DNA from: Hondaea fermentalgiana
Taxonomy: Eukaryota > Sar > Bigyra > Thraustochytrida > Thraustochytriidae
Reading direction: 5' to 3'
Assembly: GCA_014084085.1 (NCBI GenBank)
Contig: NPFB01000001.1
Span: 320,277-384,276 of the forward strand
DNA length: 64,000 bases
The notes below the pieces were generated by a model. That model was given only the letters and a program-made list of their open reading frames with translations, did not search any database and was not told where the DNA came from. The position numbers were made by a program, and so were the translations under genes. Below, in pieces: positions 1 through 10,397 of this stretch. The first letter of the stretch is position 1; the number at the start of each line of letters is the position of its first letter.

Positions 1-170
1 GTGGCTCGGGTTTCGGCAGGGCCAAGAAGACGATTTGGAGGACTGCACATCACGGTGACAAAAAGTAAACATGAGCTTGATAAGAGAGAAATGAAAAAAT
101 ATAAAGGACAGGGTCATGAGGGCAGTCAGGGTTCAGAGTTTCGTAGCCATGTTTTTCGATTTTTGGTTCG

Positions 171-2127
171 CTAGCGATTCGCACGTGGCATTGCTGCGCG
201 GGACTCGCCGAGAATACTGTTTTCTCGCTCGACAACTTCCCCCAGCGAGGGCATGGCCATGAGGTTTGGGTACAGGTGACTGACATTTTGGAAACATGTA
301 TGCACAGTGTCACCGACGATCTTGTACTTGGAGCGAGCAATCATGGGTTTGCCTTTATAGGTATTCCCAAAGGATTGCCAGACGAGCTCACCACGCTCCA
401 TCAGCATGGGGATAACGTGGACAACGACCATCCAAAACTGTAGTGGGTGCAAAAACTTTAGCGTTGGACTCCCTTCCACGGCACCCTCAAGAATTGTTCG
501 TGCAGTGTGGTCAGAGGATATGTACATGAAGGTATTGAGGCAGAAAATATTTCTGCCGACCGGGTGCGACGGAACGAGGTCAGCGTCTGGAAGGAGGAAA
601 GAGCGTGCAAAGCGCGGGTCTCTCAGATTGACAGGAAGTCGCGTGATTCTGTTGTCAAAAATGCCGTCAGTCTGTGTTGTTTTCGCGATGCTCATGAGAG
701 AAAGGAAATGGTGCGGGCGAAAGTACTTTGTCATGACGCGAAGGCCTGCAGCGCGTAATGTCAAAGGGATGTGGTCGAGGCGCAAGATATCTGGGACGCG
801 TTCGATGGAGGGAATGGCTTCGTCCTGAATGGACTCGTCGAACTCGCAGAGAGGGATGCCCATCGTCTCACACGCTATGACGACGAGGTTTGGATTTTGC
901 GACCATTCGGTTCTGTTTGCAGGCACGGCGTTTGGGTTGAACCGCATGCTGGTGTTTGCGCCAGCCTCGCTGCAGCTCGTTCCGTCTTCGCCACTGCTCA
1001 CGCTGCCCGCAAAGGGGCTCGGGGCAGCAGCACTTCGTGCTCCGGACTGAGCTCGTTTCCGCTTCGAGTCTCTGGGGTCGGCGATCTCCGCATCCGCGAT
1101 CGAATATTCAGCCTTGAGCGGAGATGGCGAGGTGGTGTGAGACAGTGGTGTTGTTGCCGTCTCGTTGAGGTTATAGCCAGAAAGTATGGGCGGAGGCGGA
1201 CGCGGGCGCGGGATGGGCGGGGGCGCGACGCCACCAGGTGCATGATAAGCATGAGGAAATTGAGGGTGTGAAGGATGAGGAGGATGTTGTTGATGAAGAG
1301 CAGGAGGAGGGGCAGCGCGAGGGGCATTCGGTCGACTATGCGGACCGTTGCCGTCGGAAGTACCCGCGGCGTGGTTTTGCTGCCGAGGGCGCGCAGCGCT
1401 GGTGTTGCGACGGGACTTGCGCATGTTTTCCGGAAGTCGAAGGTTTTCGTGGTAGCCCTGGCCTCGGAAACCGTGCTGGCCAATGTTTATCGGGTCCCCC
1501 TTGGCCGTGGTTCGATCTGCAAAACAGGGCCATACATTTTGTCTGCGCAGCTCGATCAGGACGGCGGCCTCGACCTCGCGAAGAAAAGGTTTTCGCCCGT
1601 CGGTGCCAGTACAGTGTGCTGTGATTGTTTTCCGAAAGGCCTCCTCGGGGCGTTTGAGCTGACCTTGGCGCGTTTCAAGCCACTTGGTAAAGCACGGTTT
1701 GGTGAGGATTCCACTTGCGTTGACGTAGACTTCGCCGGTGTGACGATTGCAATAAAAAGCGCAGAATTCCATGAAGACGTCGAGCGAGCTGTTTTCGCCG
1801 CTCGGGCGATAGGGGCTTGGCGCGCGTTCCCAGAGAGGGCTATGCCAAGGGTTGTGGTTGTGCGGAATTTCGCCAGGTCTGCCTGCGTAAGCGTTCGCCG
1901 AGCCGTGTGCGATCATGGGCTGCGCGAAGCCGCCGCGGTAGGGAGGGTTTGGGGGCACGGATGTCAGCGGTGCGTGCAGCATGCTCGGCATACCCATGGT
2001 GCCTGCGAGGGAGTCTGCGTCGACGGAGGTGTCCCATGGGAACTCGAAGTTTTCGGCGACTTCGTTTCTGTCGCCGGGATGTTGCGCATACGATTCTGGC
2101 GGGCTCTTTTCGCTCTGGGCGTTGTTG

Positions 2128-2165
<38 letters not shown>

Positions 2166-2588
2166 CATTGGGTTTGCAAAACGGAGATTCTGCTGACGGA
2201 AGACGGGCTCCTCCTGCCGAAGTAAGATGGGCGAGGCTGGCGGGTGTCGCGGCGACGGTGGCAAATACTGCTGGTGCTGGTGCGGGTGCTGCTGTTGCAT
2301 CGTCGCTGGTCTTGGCGCCGACAGAGGCGGCGGTGGCGGCGGCGGCTGCAGCGGTGGTGGCGGCAGCGTCGACGCCGTTTGTGGAAACTGCGACGTCACG
2401 GCGCTCCTCTGTCGGCCGCCGCCATCGTCGCGCGTGGCGCTCTCTTCCCGCGCGCTTCCTCCTCCCGCTGCTGCTGCCGCTGCGGCGCCTCTTCCTCCGG
2501 GCGCCCTGCCTTCCAGGGCCCGCTGCTGCGCCTGCGCCTCCTCTCTCTCGCCTGCGTACGGCCCCTGCTTGCCCCGCGCCCACGCCAT
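171..2588 (-). CDS. Low-complexity protein with two conserved-looking unknown domains
   Basis: I do not recognise this protein. The frame stays open upstream to 3287, but that extension is only translated simple repeats. I place the start at the Met at 2588, giving about 805 residues; Met97 of that protein is another possible start. Residues 1-260 are disordered: poly-Ala, poly-Pro, a His/Gln-rich stretch, then a Ser9-Asn5 run encoded by a CAG/GTT-type microsatellite. Residues about 266-395 form a compact, charged, Cys-containing segment (CAFYCNRHTGEVYVNASG). After a second Pro/His-rich linker, residues about 565-805 form another folded-looking segment with hydrophobic stretches but no obvious membrane span. 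No catalytic motif is visible. The two dense segments separated by disordered linkers would suit a regulatory or nucleic-acid-associated protein, but that is only inference. Confidence 0.7.
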
Positions 2589-3218
2589 CCGCGCGGCCGC
2601 GAGCCCTCTTTGTTGCTTTGTTTGTTTGTTTCTTTGTTTCTTTCCTTCCTTCTTCTCCTCGAGTTCGTCTTCGCCTGCTCCTTGTGGTTGTTGTTGTTGT
2701 TGTTGTTGTGGTTGTTCCTGCTCTTCTTCTTCTTCTTCTTCTTCTTCTTCTTCTTCTACTTCGCGCTGCCCTTCCACCCTCCTCCTCTGCCTGCCTGCCA
2801 GCCTTCCTCCGTACGGCCTGCCGAGCAGGCGCTCCCGCTCCCGCTCCCGCTCCTGCGCCTTACCCCCGCCCTCCTCGTCCTCCTCCCCGCCGCTCTCGCG
2901 CAAAAGGGTTCCTCTCCACGGTTCCTCTATGAAAAGCAGACCGGAGCAGAGCAGAGCGGAGACGAGACGAGACGAGACGAGGCAGCGAACTCGGCTCGGG
3001 CACGCGCGCGGGCACTGGCCGCGAGGCCGCTGCCTCTCCGCGCCCGAGCCGCCCCGCCCCGCCTCGCCCCGCCTCGCCCCGCCTGGCCTGGCCTCGCCTG
3101 GCCGGGCCTGGTTGATGCGAGCGATGTCGAGCCGCAGGAGGAGCAGCGGCGGCAGCAGCAGCACGAGGGCGCCTGGCGCTCGCAGACAGACGCTCGCTCG
3201 CTCGCTCGAGCGACCGCC

Positions 3219-3249
<31 letters not shown>

Positions 3250-4654
3250 GCAGGGATGCACGCTGCGCCGGGATCGGATGTACGCACGAAGGCAGGCGCG
3301 GGTCCCCGTCGCAGTGGCCTGGGGAGCTGAGCTAAGCTCTGGATAGGGTCTTGGGAACGCGCCCAGGCAGCGGCGAGGCTCCGCTGCCGCTGCCTGCGAA
3401 CCTGCCGTGACTTGGCTTGGCGTCCCTTGCCCTGCGTCGCCTTGCGTCGCCTTGCGTTGCCTTGCGTCGCGTGCGTGCAGCTATGTGCCTGCCTGCCTGC
3501 CTGCGCGCGCGCGCCGGCTGCGCGGTCAGACCTCGATCAAAGGCGGCGAGCCGCTGGCAGGCATGCGTGCGCCCTGCTGATTGATGGTGCTGGTTGCTGC
3601 TTTTCCTCGCGAGCGGGGCCTTGCGCGACGCCGAGCCTTGTGCGTTTGCTCGATGCTTTGTACAAGCGAGCCTGCGCGAGTCCCAAGCTTGCTTTGCTTT
3701 GCTCTTGCCCTTGCTCTTGCCCTTGCTCTTGCTCTTGCCCTTGCTTTGCTTGCCTCGCCTTTCCACGAAGCAAACGCGTGCCGTCTGCGGTACCCGGTCG
3801 TGTGGTCGATCCCGTAGACTCCCTCCGCTTCTTCTGGCCAGCCAGATCCAACTCCGGCTCCCGCTCGCGAGCTATACCTCGCGAGCTGCGCAGGTCCTTC
3901 CTCGCGTGGAGCTCCTCTTGGCGCCCGACTTTCTGCTCGCTCGATCTCGTTCTGGCTGCCTGCAGCCGCTGCTGCTGCCCTGCTCTCTCGAGGCTTCGTC
4001 TCGCGCGGCTTCGTCTCCTCCGCTCTTCGTGCGGGACTCGCCTCGATCAGCCCCTGCCAAAACCTCGCCCGCCCCGGAAGCGGAGATCGACCGCTCGCTC
4101 GCTCGCTCGCCTTGCACGACAGACACGCGCGAGCACGCACGCAAGCACGCACAAGCGCACAAGCGCACAAGCGCACGCACAAGCGCCTGCAGCTCCACGC
4201 TCCAGGCCGCTGCTCCCTGGCCTCGCGCTCGCCGCCACGCGTCGTCCCACGCGCCTCCGGGGACCGCCCTTCTCACAGCTCGGCACAGCTCCGCTCAGCA
4301 CAGCACCGCAAAGCAGCAGAGCCAGCAGACCAGAGCAGAGCAGAGCAGAGCAGAGCAGAGCAGCCTCTGGCGCGTTGTCGGTCTGCTCGCCTCGCCTCGC
4401 CTCGCCTCGTTTCTTCTTGCCGCAGCTGTCCATGCCTCGGCCGTTCGTGCCTTGCTTGGCGTCTCTTGGCCTGCTTGGCTTCTCTCGCCTCGCCTCGGCC
4501 CGCCTTGCTTGCTTGCTTGCTTGCTTGCTTTCCTCGCCTCGCCGTCGTCAACGCGGCGCGCCCGCCCTGCGTTGCGTAGAGGCGGAGGTAGATACAGAGA
4601 CTGAGCGCGTCAATGGACCCAACCAACGGCGCTGCGGTTCGTACCGCCGCCGCC
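2589..4654. other. Gene-free simple-sequence region
   Basis: No credible gene. The long open frames here are translated microsatellites: (CTT)n around 2729-2757, (GAGAC)n near 2956-2982, GCTC and GCGT tetranucleotides near 3191-3249, CTTGC/TTGCC runs at 3430-3470 and 3690-3760, GCTCGCTC at 4091-4110, and (AGAGC)n at 4331-4363. It is the 5' flank of the upstream gene on the minus strand and runs into the scaffold gap. Confidence 0.7.
3191..3249. repeat. GCTC then GCGT tetranucleotide tracts
   Basis: A (CGCT)n tract at 3191-3208 is followed by a (GCGT)n tract at 3220-3249. Tracts of the same type recur near start codons elsewhere in the window (14754, 17755, 23055, 53648). Confidence 0.85.
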
Positions 4655-4754
4655 NNNNNNNNNNNNNNNNNNNNNNNNNNNNNNNNNNNNNNNNNNNNNN
4701 NNNNNNNNNNNNNNNNNNNNNNNNNNNNNNNNNNNNNNNNNNNNNNNNNNNNNN
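4655..4754. other. Assembly gap (100 N)
   Basis: Exactly 100 N, flanked on the left by a GCCGCCGCC run and on the right by GC-rich CGGCGGC sequence. This is a conventional scaffold-gap placeholder, so the true distance is unknown. Confidence 0.98.
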
Positions 4755-5114
4755 TGGCTCCCGCGGCGGCGGCTCTCGCGGCCGCGGGCTGGCCGGCTGG
4801 CGTCGCAGCGTTCGTTCTCCTGAACAAGAAGAAAGGGCCGACGCACGTGCACACGCAAACGGCGACGCTCTTTAGGCCTCGGCTGCGTGGATTCCACCGC
4901 CCAGCCCTGTCGCCACCCGGCCGAGGAGTGGAACGAACGTCCATGACCAGCCGGTCGTCGCCGGCCTCCCAGAGCAGGCAGGCCAGCCTCGCTCGCCTGG
5001 ACGCCGCCGACGACGACGAAGGAGGAGGAGAAGAAGAAGAAGAAGTCATGGCGAAGAAGAGGCCCAGCTGCAAGGCAAGTTGGTACCACGCATGCAGAGC
5101 GCCCGTAATTAAAG

Positions 5115-8100
5115 TCAGCTCTGGCCGCTGGCGACGTGGTGACGACGCTCGCGGTCCGCGCGCGGAAGAAGGTGGTCAACGCGCTGGGCTTTGGCAGCAG
5201 GACCAGTAGGACCGACGGCCACAGCGACGCCTTCCAGGCCCGGCGCGGAAGGAGGAGCGCCGTGCGAACGCGGTACAGAGCGGGCTCGGGTGATCCGGCG
5301 GATGTCCGCAGAGGATAGAGGCTGGTTGTGCAGATCCAGACCGGTGGCCACCCAGTGCCGAAGCAGGTCGCGCATGCTCCACACGGCGCCCTTGCCGTCG
5401 ACGCGGACCGGGTCCGCGATGTTGGTGTTGCCACAAAGATCCGCCCACGAGGCGCGGAAGCGGCGCGAATTGCGCGGGAGGTTCTCCCAGCGCAGGCGGA
5501 GCGAGGTTTCCAGCCGGCGCTGCCGCTGCCACTCGGGCCAGGCGCGCAGCCACGACTCGAACGCCTTGGTGCCGTCCACGACCTTGAGCGCCTCCTCGCG
5601 CGCAGCCGCAAGCTCGGCCGCGCTCACCCTCGCGTGCGACGAGTAGAGCATGTCGCAACTCGACACGGGCAGCTCCAGAACGTCTTTGAGAGCCGTCTCG
5701 AACCGCAGATACACACACGTCTCGTCGGCAGCCTTGAAGCTGGCCACCTTGCGAGCGCAGTGTTCGTGCACAACCTCGAGCCGCATGGTGCCGCGCCCCA
5801 CGCGTCGCAGGGCCGCGCGGTCGCCACGCGCGCGCGCGATCGCCGCAATCAGGTTTATCTGGTTCAACGCCCACACGGGCTTGTCCCCGCACGCGTCGAC
5901 AGCGTCGCCCATGCGCTCCAGCACCTCCTCGCGCGCGTACTCGTCGTTCGCGACAATATCGAAGGCCTCCACCACGCGCTGCGCGAGCGCAGGTTGCAAG
6001 TGCTCCGACTTGAACTCCTTCGAGGCCCGAAGCTTGGACAGAAACGCCAGCACGCCGCGCTCGTGCGCGGCGGCCACGCACCCTTCCACATCAGGGGCTT
6101 CGCCCCCCGCCAAATGAGCCCAATATCGAAGTGCCTTGGGTAAGGAGGCAAAGTGATCCTCCTCGTTCTCCTCCCCGAACCTCGCCATGTCTTGCGGAAG
6201 CCCCCGCTCCCGACGCCGCTCCCTTCGCAATCGAAACCTATTCAAGGCAACGGCTGGCGTGCCCAGCGACATCGCCGACGCCCCCCGAGGCCTTGGCGTC
6301 ACATCGGAACTGGCCTCGACCTGGTGCCGGAGCGCGTCTTTTCGTCTCGCCGCGCGCGCGTACTTGGAATCAGCCAGCTCTGCCACGACAGCCTCGCTGA
6401 CGTCTGCCTCGCCGTGAACAATCGCGCCCTCTTGTCCGCTGTACATACTTGATGCCGTGTGAAAGCGTAAATACCGCACCTTGTCGGCCTCGAGCCTGTC
6501 AAGCACATCCAGCGGGATGCCCGAGCCAGCAAGGAAAACGTCGTGCTTGTCACCTCGCTTCGGTGCGCCCCACGTAAAAATGCATGGTGGCAGCGACGTG
6601 AGGCCTGTGCAACCTTCGAGCACGAGACTGCCACCTACTTGAAGCTGCGGTGGCAGCGCGCGCAGCGAGATGCACCCACGCAGATTGAGCGACCCTCCAA
6701 CGCGGACCCCGCCCAAATCTGTGAGCAACGCGCAGTTGGCAAGATTCAGCATGCCGCCCACACGCACGTTGCGTCCAAGCGAGCGAAGTTTAGGACTCCT
6801 TGCCAAAACCAGCATGCCAGGGACGTCGAGGTCCACGTTCAAAGACTCGAGTTCGCCCGAGTCCGACGCAAAAATGCTATCGCGTGCCTTGAGCCCTTTG
6901 GGAAACTTGCGCATCACATTGTGAGTGATCCACACGTCCCCCTGGACCTCGAGCTCGTCAGGGAGGTGGAAGAGTCCTTCGTCCTCATGCACAAAGAGGT
7001 CACCCCGCACAGACCAGCCCGTGGGTAATTCCAATCGAGGGCAATTCCACAAATAAACACGTTGGCGGACGCGCTTACGCAAATCGTCGGGAATTCGACG
7101 CAGACGTGTGCATCCTGCAATGTCAAGATTTCCATTCACATTGAGATTCGACGGCAGCTCTTCTAATTGTGTACAGTTTCGCAGGCGCAAGGTTCCCGTG
7201 CTCAGCGTCTTTGGCAATTTGCGCAGCTCCGTGCAGCCACTGAGATTACATTCACCGTTGACTGTGAGTTGCGTTTTGGGGAGCCGCGCAAGAGCTGCAC
7301 ATCCGCTGGCGTCAAGTTGCCCGACGGTTCGTAACGTACGTGGCAACGCTTCGAGACAGGGATCGCAGGCTACATTGAGCATTTCCTCCACGACCTCGAG
7401 ATTTGGCGGCAGACTCTCGAGTTGTGGCATTTGTGCTGCGAACAGACTGCCTTTAATGTGTGAGATATCCAAAGGAATGGATTTGATCCCGGTGCACCGA
7501 CTGATACCCAGGCCATTAACGACGGGCAAGTTCGCAGGCACCTTTTGCAGGGCCGTACAACCTTGCACCTCGATGTATGAACCCACCTCGAGCGCGGATC
7601 CAAGCTTGCGCAGCTGCTTGCAGTTTCGCGCACTCAGCGAGCGCCCTATATACAGACCACTTCCGATCTCCTCCAAGTGCTCGCACCTGTCGCAATCCAA
7701 GTCGCCAAGAATCTTTACTTTGTGATGTCCCTTGCCATTCAATCTCTTCACAGGACTTCCTGTCAGGACGAGGTCCCCACGGATAACGACCCCACTGAGG
7801 GCGCGCGATATGCGCAAGTGTTGGCACCGGGAAAGCCAAAGATGTCCATCGACTTCGAGGCGCTGCGGAATCTCGCAGATGCCACTCTCCACGAGTGCCA
7901 GGCTGCCTCGAAAATGCGAATCGCTAGGAAGTCGTTTGAGATTTCGCATCCCGCTCGCGTTGAGGTTTCCTCGAAAGACGCCAAAGTCAGGCAAGCTACG
8001 CAGCTCGGAAAGGTCGCTAAGGTCCAGTACAGGCGTCCGGGAACAGTCTCGCAGCAATGTCGCAAGATCCTCATCGGAGATCGCGTCGCCCGGAATTCGT

Positions 8101-8444
8101 GCATTGACGCGCTCAAGGGCTTCGACCGTGAACGAGCGCAAGGCGTCGATATCGGCATAACCAGCCTGCGCAAGAGCATCGACGAAATGACGCACCCTCT
8201 CCACCACGCGCGGTAGAGACGTCCCGTGTAGACGCTGCAGGAGCGTCCACCTGACCTTGGCCTGGTCGCGGCGCGCTCTCGCGGCCTTGTCGCTCACACG
8301 ATCTGCAAAGAACTCGAAGACGCGGAAACTTGCTTCTTCACGCTGCTGCACTTCCGCCGCGCCGACGCCCGCCTCCTCGACCCACGCCTCGCACAGCTGC
8401 AAGACACGGCTGCGTTCGTCGCGCAGGGACGTCTTGGTGGGCAT
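5115..8444 (-). CDS. LRR-NEL protein: IpaH/SspH-type E3 ubiquitin ligase, eukaryotic copy
   Basis: Single-exon protein of 1109 residues. Residues 1-135 are mostly helical. Residues about 137-620 are leucine-rich repeats of the bacterial LPX kind, repeating roughly every 20-22 residues (pattern L..LP..L.V.G.L.L..C). The block closes with a capping segment (VFLAGSGIPLDVLDRLE) like that ending IpaH/SspH LRR blocks. After a basic linker, residues about 768-985 match the NEL (novel E3 ligase) fold from memory of the family: a W-containing first helix, FLSKL, the catalytic motif Cys852-Gly-Asp854 (Cys codon 5889-5891) followed by WALNQ, the MRLEVVHEHCARKV helix, VYLRFE, and DMLYSS..VSAAEL. The catalytic Cys and the nearby Asp are both present, so ligase activity is plausible. 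NEL enzymes transfer ubiquitin through a Cys thioester, and their LRR blocks usually hold substrate or inhibit the domain. Residues 1004-1050 may add a U-box-like module. The NEL family is known mainly from Gram-negative bacterial effectors, so transfer into this genome is likely. GC content resembles the neighbours, arguing against recent contamination. Confidence 0.85.
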   Translation of the reverse strand: MPTKTSLRDERSRVLQLCEAWVEEAGVGAAEVQQREEASFRVFEFFADRVSDKAARARRDQAKVRWTLLQRLHGTSLPRVVERVRHFVDALAQAGYADIDALRSFTVEALERVNARIPGDAISDEDLATLLRDCSRTPVLDLSDLSELRSLPDFGVFRGNLNASGMRNLKRLPSDSHFRGSLALVESGICEIPQRLEVDGHLWLSRCQHLRISRALSGVVIRGDLVLTGSPVKRLNGKGHHKVKILGDLDCDRCEHLEEIGSGLYIGRSLSARNCKQLRKLGSALEVGSYIEVQGCTALQKVPANLPVVNGLGISRCTGIKSIPLDISHIKGSLFAAQMPQLESLPPNLEVVEEMLNVACDPCLEALPRTLRTVGQLDASGCAALARLPKTQLTVNGECNLSGCTELRKLPKTLSTGTLRLRNCTQLEELPSNLNVNGNLDIAGCTRLRRIPDDLRKRVRQRVYLWNCPRLELPTGWSVRGDLFVHEDEGLFHLPDELEVQGDVWITHNVMRKFPKGLKARDSIFASDSGELESLNVDLDVPGMLVLARSPKLRSLGRNVRVGGMLNLANCALLTDLGGVRVGGSLNLRGCISLRALPPQLQVGGSLVLEGCTGLTSLPPCIFTWGAPKRGDKHDVFLAGSGIPLDVLDRLEADKVRYLRFHTASSMYSGQEGAIVHGEADVSEAVVAELADSKYARAARRKDALRHQVEASSDVTPRPRGASAMSLGTPAVALNRFRLRRERRRERGLPQDMARFGEENEEDHFASLPKALRYWAHLAGGEAPDVEGCVAAAHERGVLAFLSKLRASKEFKSEHLQPALAQRVVEAFDIVANDEYAREEVLERMGDAVDACGDKPVWALNQINLIAAIARARGDRAALRRVGRGTMRLEVVHEHCARKVASFKAADETCVYLRFETALKDVLELPVSSCDMLYSSHARVSAAELAAAREEALKVVDGTKAFESWLRAWPEWQRQRRLETSLRLRWENLPRNSRRFRASWADLCGNTNIADPVRVDGKGAVWSMRDLLRHWVATGLDLHNQPLSSADIRRITRARSVPRSHGAPPSAPGLEGVAVAVGPTGPAAKAQRVDHLLPRADRERRHHVASGQS

Positions 8445-9131
8445 GACGCCCTTGCAACCCTAGATGCAACCTGCTCGTGCTCGTGCTTTGTGCTTGTGCA
8501 CGCGCTCGCCCGTTTCACTCGGCCACGCACGAGCGCACGTGCGCCGCGCAGACGGGGCCCTGCCGAGGCTAGGCCTTGCGGCCGCGGCGACGCGTGCGCC
8601 GCGGGTTGGGTCTGCAGTGGAGGACGTGCGGTTATTGTGTAGTCGGCAGGCGTCGGAGATGAGCGTCCCGAAGCCAAGCACTTGCCTTGCACACACCAGG
8701 ACACACTCGCACGCAAGATCATTCACTGTCAATCATCGTCTGCACACACCCGCATCTTGAGGAATCAAAGTTGCGAGCCTTGACGAGAGGGGTCACCGGT
8801 GGCGGAATGTGGTGTCGCTTGCTTTGGCGGAGAAAAGCTAAAACGGTGACGTAGTGCGCATTACGTCTGTGCTGCTGGCGAGACGCGGTCGGCGAAGAAG
8901 AAGGTAAGTACTGAAGTATGTGGGTAGTAGCACTTCCAAGTGGAGAGAGATAGCCTTGGCCGAGATTAATCACCTCGACGTCGAGCCGCAACGTCGACAA
9001 CTATTAAAGATAGTGTATGCATGGGATGCATGGTAAAAAGGGCGTACAGAGTGCAAGAGACTGAGATTGACAAGACAGCAAAAGTTTTGTGTTGGTTCTA
9101 GGGTTTGTTCACAAAAAAGGAAAAAGTAAAG
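8445..9131. other. Intergenic region, no gene seen
   Basis: This 690-bp stretch separates the 5' end of the NEL-LRR gene from the 3' end of the DUF707 gene, both on the minus strand. The part next to the NEL start is GC-rich with CTCGTGCT-type repeats; the rest is more AT-rich. Only short unrelated open frames are present. The NEL gene promoter and the downstream gene's terminator must lie here, but I see no specific element. Confidence 0.6.
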
Positions 9132-10397
9132 TTAGAGCAGCGGTGCTGCATTGCGTTGCAATGTTTTCATCTTTTCTTCGTAGGCCGCGACGACTTCGTC
9201 AACCTGCAAGATGTCGACGTCAAAGCCGAGGTCTCGTTTGTTAAAGGGTTGGCAGCCAAACATGCGCAGCGTCATGTCGAACTCCTTGTAAGGACTGATT
9301 TTAAAAGTTTCGTAGATGCCTCCCTTGCGCATAGTGTTCTGACTACCCACGTGGCGCGCCGGTGTTGCATCGATCGCGGCCATGGGTGGCCAGCGGAGTA
9401 GATGCACCCAGAGCCAGTCGAGGCCCCAACCAACATTGGTGTGTTTACTCATGATGGTGGGCAGAATGTAAGCAAATGCATCGACGCGGAGAAAGGGCGC
9501 CATGATCTCGACAAAGTTTACATAATGAAGCGCCTTGCCAGGTTTGGCGCGCAAGTGCGCATAGTGAATGTTCTCTGGATGCAGTGCGGGCTGACCGAGG
9601 CGAATGTCGTGCGCGGCTGCAATCCGAAACATGCGCACAACGCTCTCTGAAGACATTCTCACGTCGTCATCTGGCATCCAAATGTACTCGTACTGAGACC
9701 AGTCAATTGACGGCAAAAACTTCCGGTAGACTTGCCACTTGATGCCGGTCGATTGTAAAAAGTACGTTGCAGACTCTTTGTAGCGAGCTGCGATGGCCTT
9801 GTCGGAGCCAAAGTAAATTACAGCGAGGTCGACACCGTCGGCCTGGGCCCATGGGTCTTCGGGCACCGCGTGCGAGGAATTATCGCCTGCTGCAATGATA
9901 ATTAGGTAGCGACCGTGAACCGCGGCGAGTTCCTGCTGCGTCCACCACGTAGGCGGGTCGCTAGCGTCAAAGGGCGCAGGTGGAATGGTCCCCTCATCGA
10001 CCCAGAGAGGGTTCCAATTGTAAATGACGTCCCGAGGCTCGCACCATTCTTCGCGTTGGTTTGTTTTCCACTTGACGCCATGCGATCGCGTGGGTCGATG
10101 TGTCGTGGAAATGTATTGCAAAGCAAGAGATGGGGTAACATCGGCGTCGCGGTAGAGCGGACGCACATCTTGATCGTGTAGCATGGCGAGTGCTCTTTGC
10201 GCAGAGATTTCCGAACGCGGAATGGTTGTCCAGAACCTGTATTCAATCAACAGCAGGTATATGCACAGGACCATTATGGACAAAACAAAGGTTGACCTGA
10301 GTTTGCCGGCTAGCACGAGGCGTTTTCGCATGGCCTTGGTCTTGGGGCTGCGCGAGAGCGGCAGCATACTGCCATTCCTCCGCATGCTGACAAGCAA
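9132..10397 (-). CDS. DUF707 family, type II membrane glycosyltransferase-like protein
   Basis: A 421-residue protein with a basic N-terminus, one membrane span at about residues 36-55 (LSIMVLCIYLLLIEYRFW) and a large C-terminal domain, the layout of a Golgi type II enzyme. The domain has a beta strand (YLIIIAAGD), an acidic metal-binding-type motif in YIWMPDDDVRM, and a late GWGLDWLWVHLL...AAIDATPARHVG block. Together these are characteristic of the DUF707 family, which is thought to be glycosyltransferase-like but is poorly characterised. Substrate is unknown. Met5, Met11 and Met22 are alternative starts just upstream of the span; I keep the first. With ALG9 and the UDP-galactopyranose mutase it is one of three glycan genes in the window, but they are far apart and not co-regulated in any visible way. 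Confidence 0.75.
   Translation of the reverse strand: MLVSMRRNGSMLPLSRSPKTKAMRKRLVLAGKLRSTFVLSIMVLCIYLLLIEYRFWTTIPRSEISAQRALAMLHDQDVRPLYRDADVTPSLALQYISTTHRPTRSHGVKWKTNQREEWCEPRDVIYNWNPLWVDEGTIPPAPFDASDPPTWWTQQELAAVHGRYLIIIAAGDNSSHAVPEDPWAQADGVDLAVIYFGSDKAIAARYKESATYFLQSTGIKWQVYRKFLPSIDWSQYEYIWMPDDDVRMSSESVVRMFRIAAAHDIRLGQPALHPENIHYAHLRAKPGKALHYVNFVEIMAPFLRVDAFAYILPTIMSKHTNVGWGLDWLWVHLLRWPPMAAIDATPARHVGSQNTMRKGGIYETFKISPYKEFDMTLRMFGCQPFNKRDLGFDVDILQVDEVVAAYEEKMKTLQRNAAPLL

Noticed and set aside
2589..3287. Extension of the first gene's frame to 3287
   Set aside because: The added 233 residues are GAA, GAGC and GCGT repeats read as protein, so I use the Met at 2588.
3412..4875. 487-codon plus-strand frame crossing an assembly gap
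   Set aside because: It is translated Ala/Arg/Cys/Leu-rich microsatellite DNA and its middle is N.
5115..8444. NEL gene as a bacterial contaminant or insertion sequence cargo
   Set aside because: No bacterial neighbours, no inverted repeats or transposase, and composition like the surrounding genes. I keep it as a chromosomal gene, with read checks suggested.
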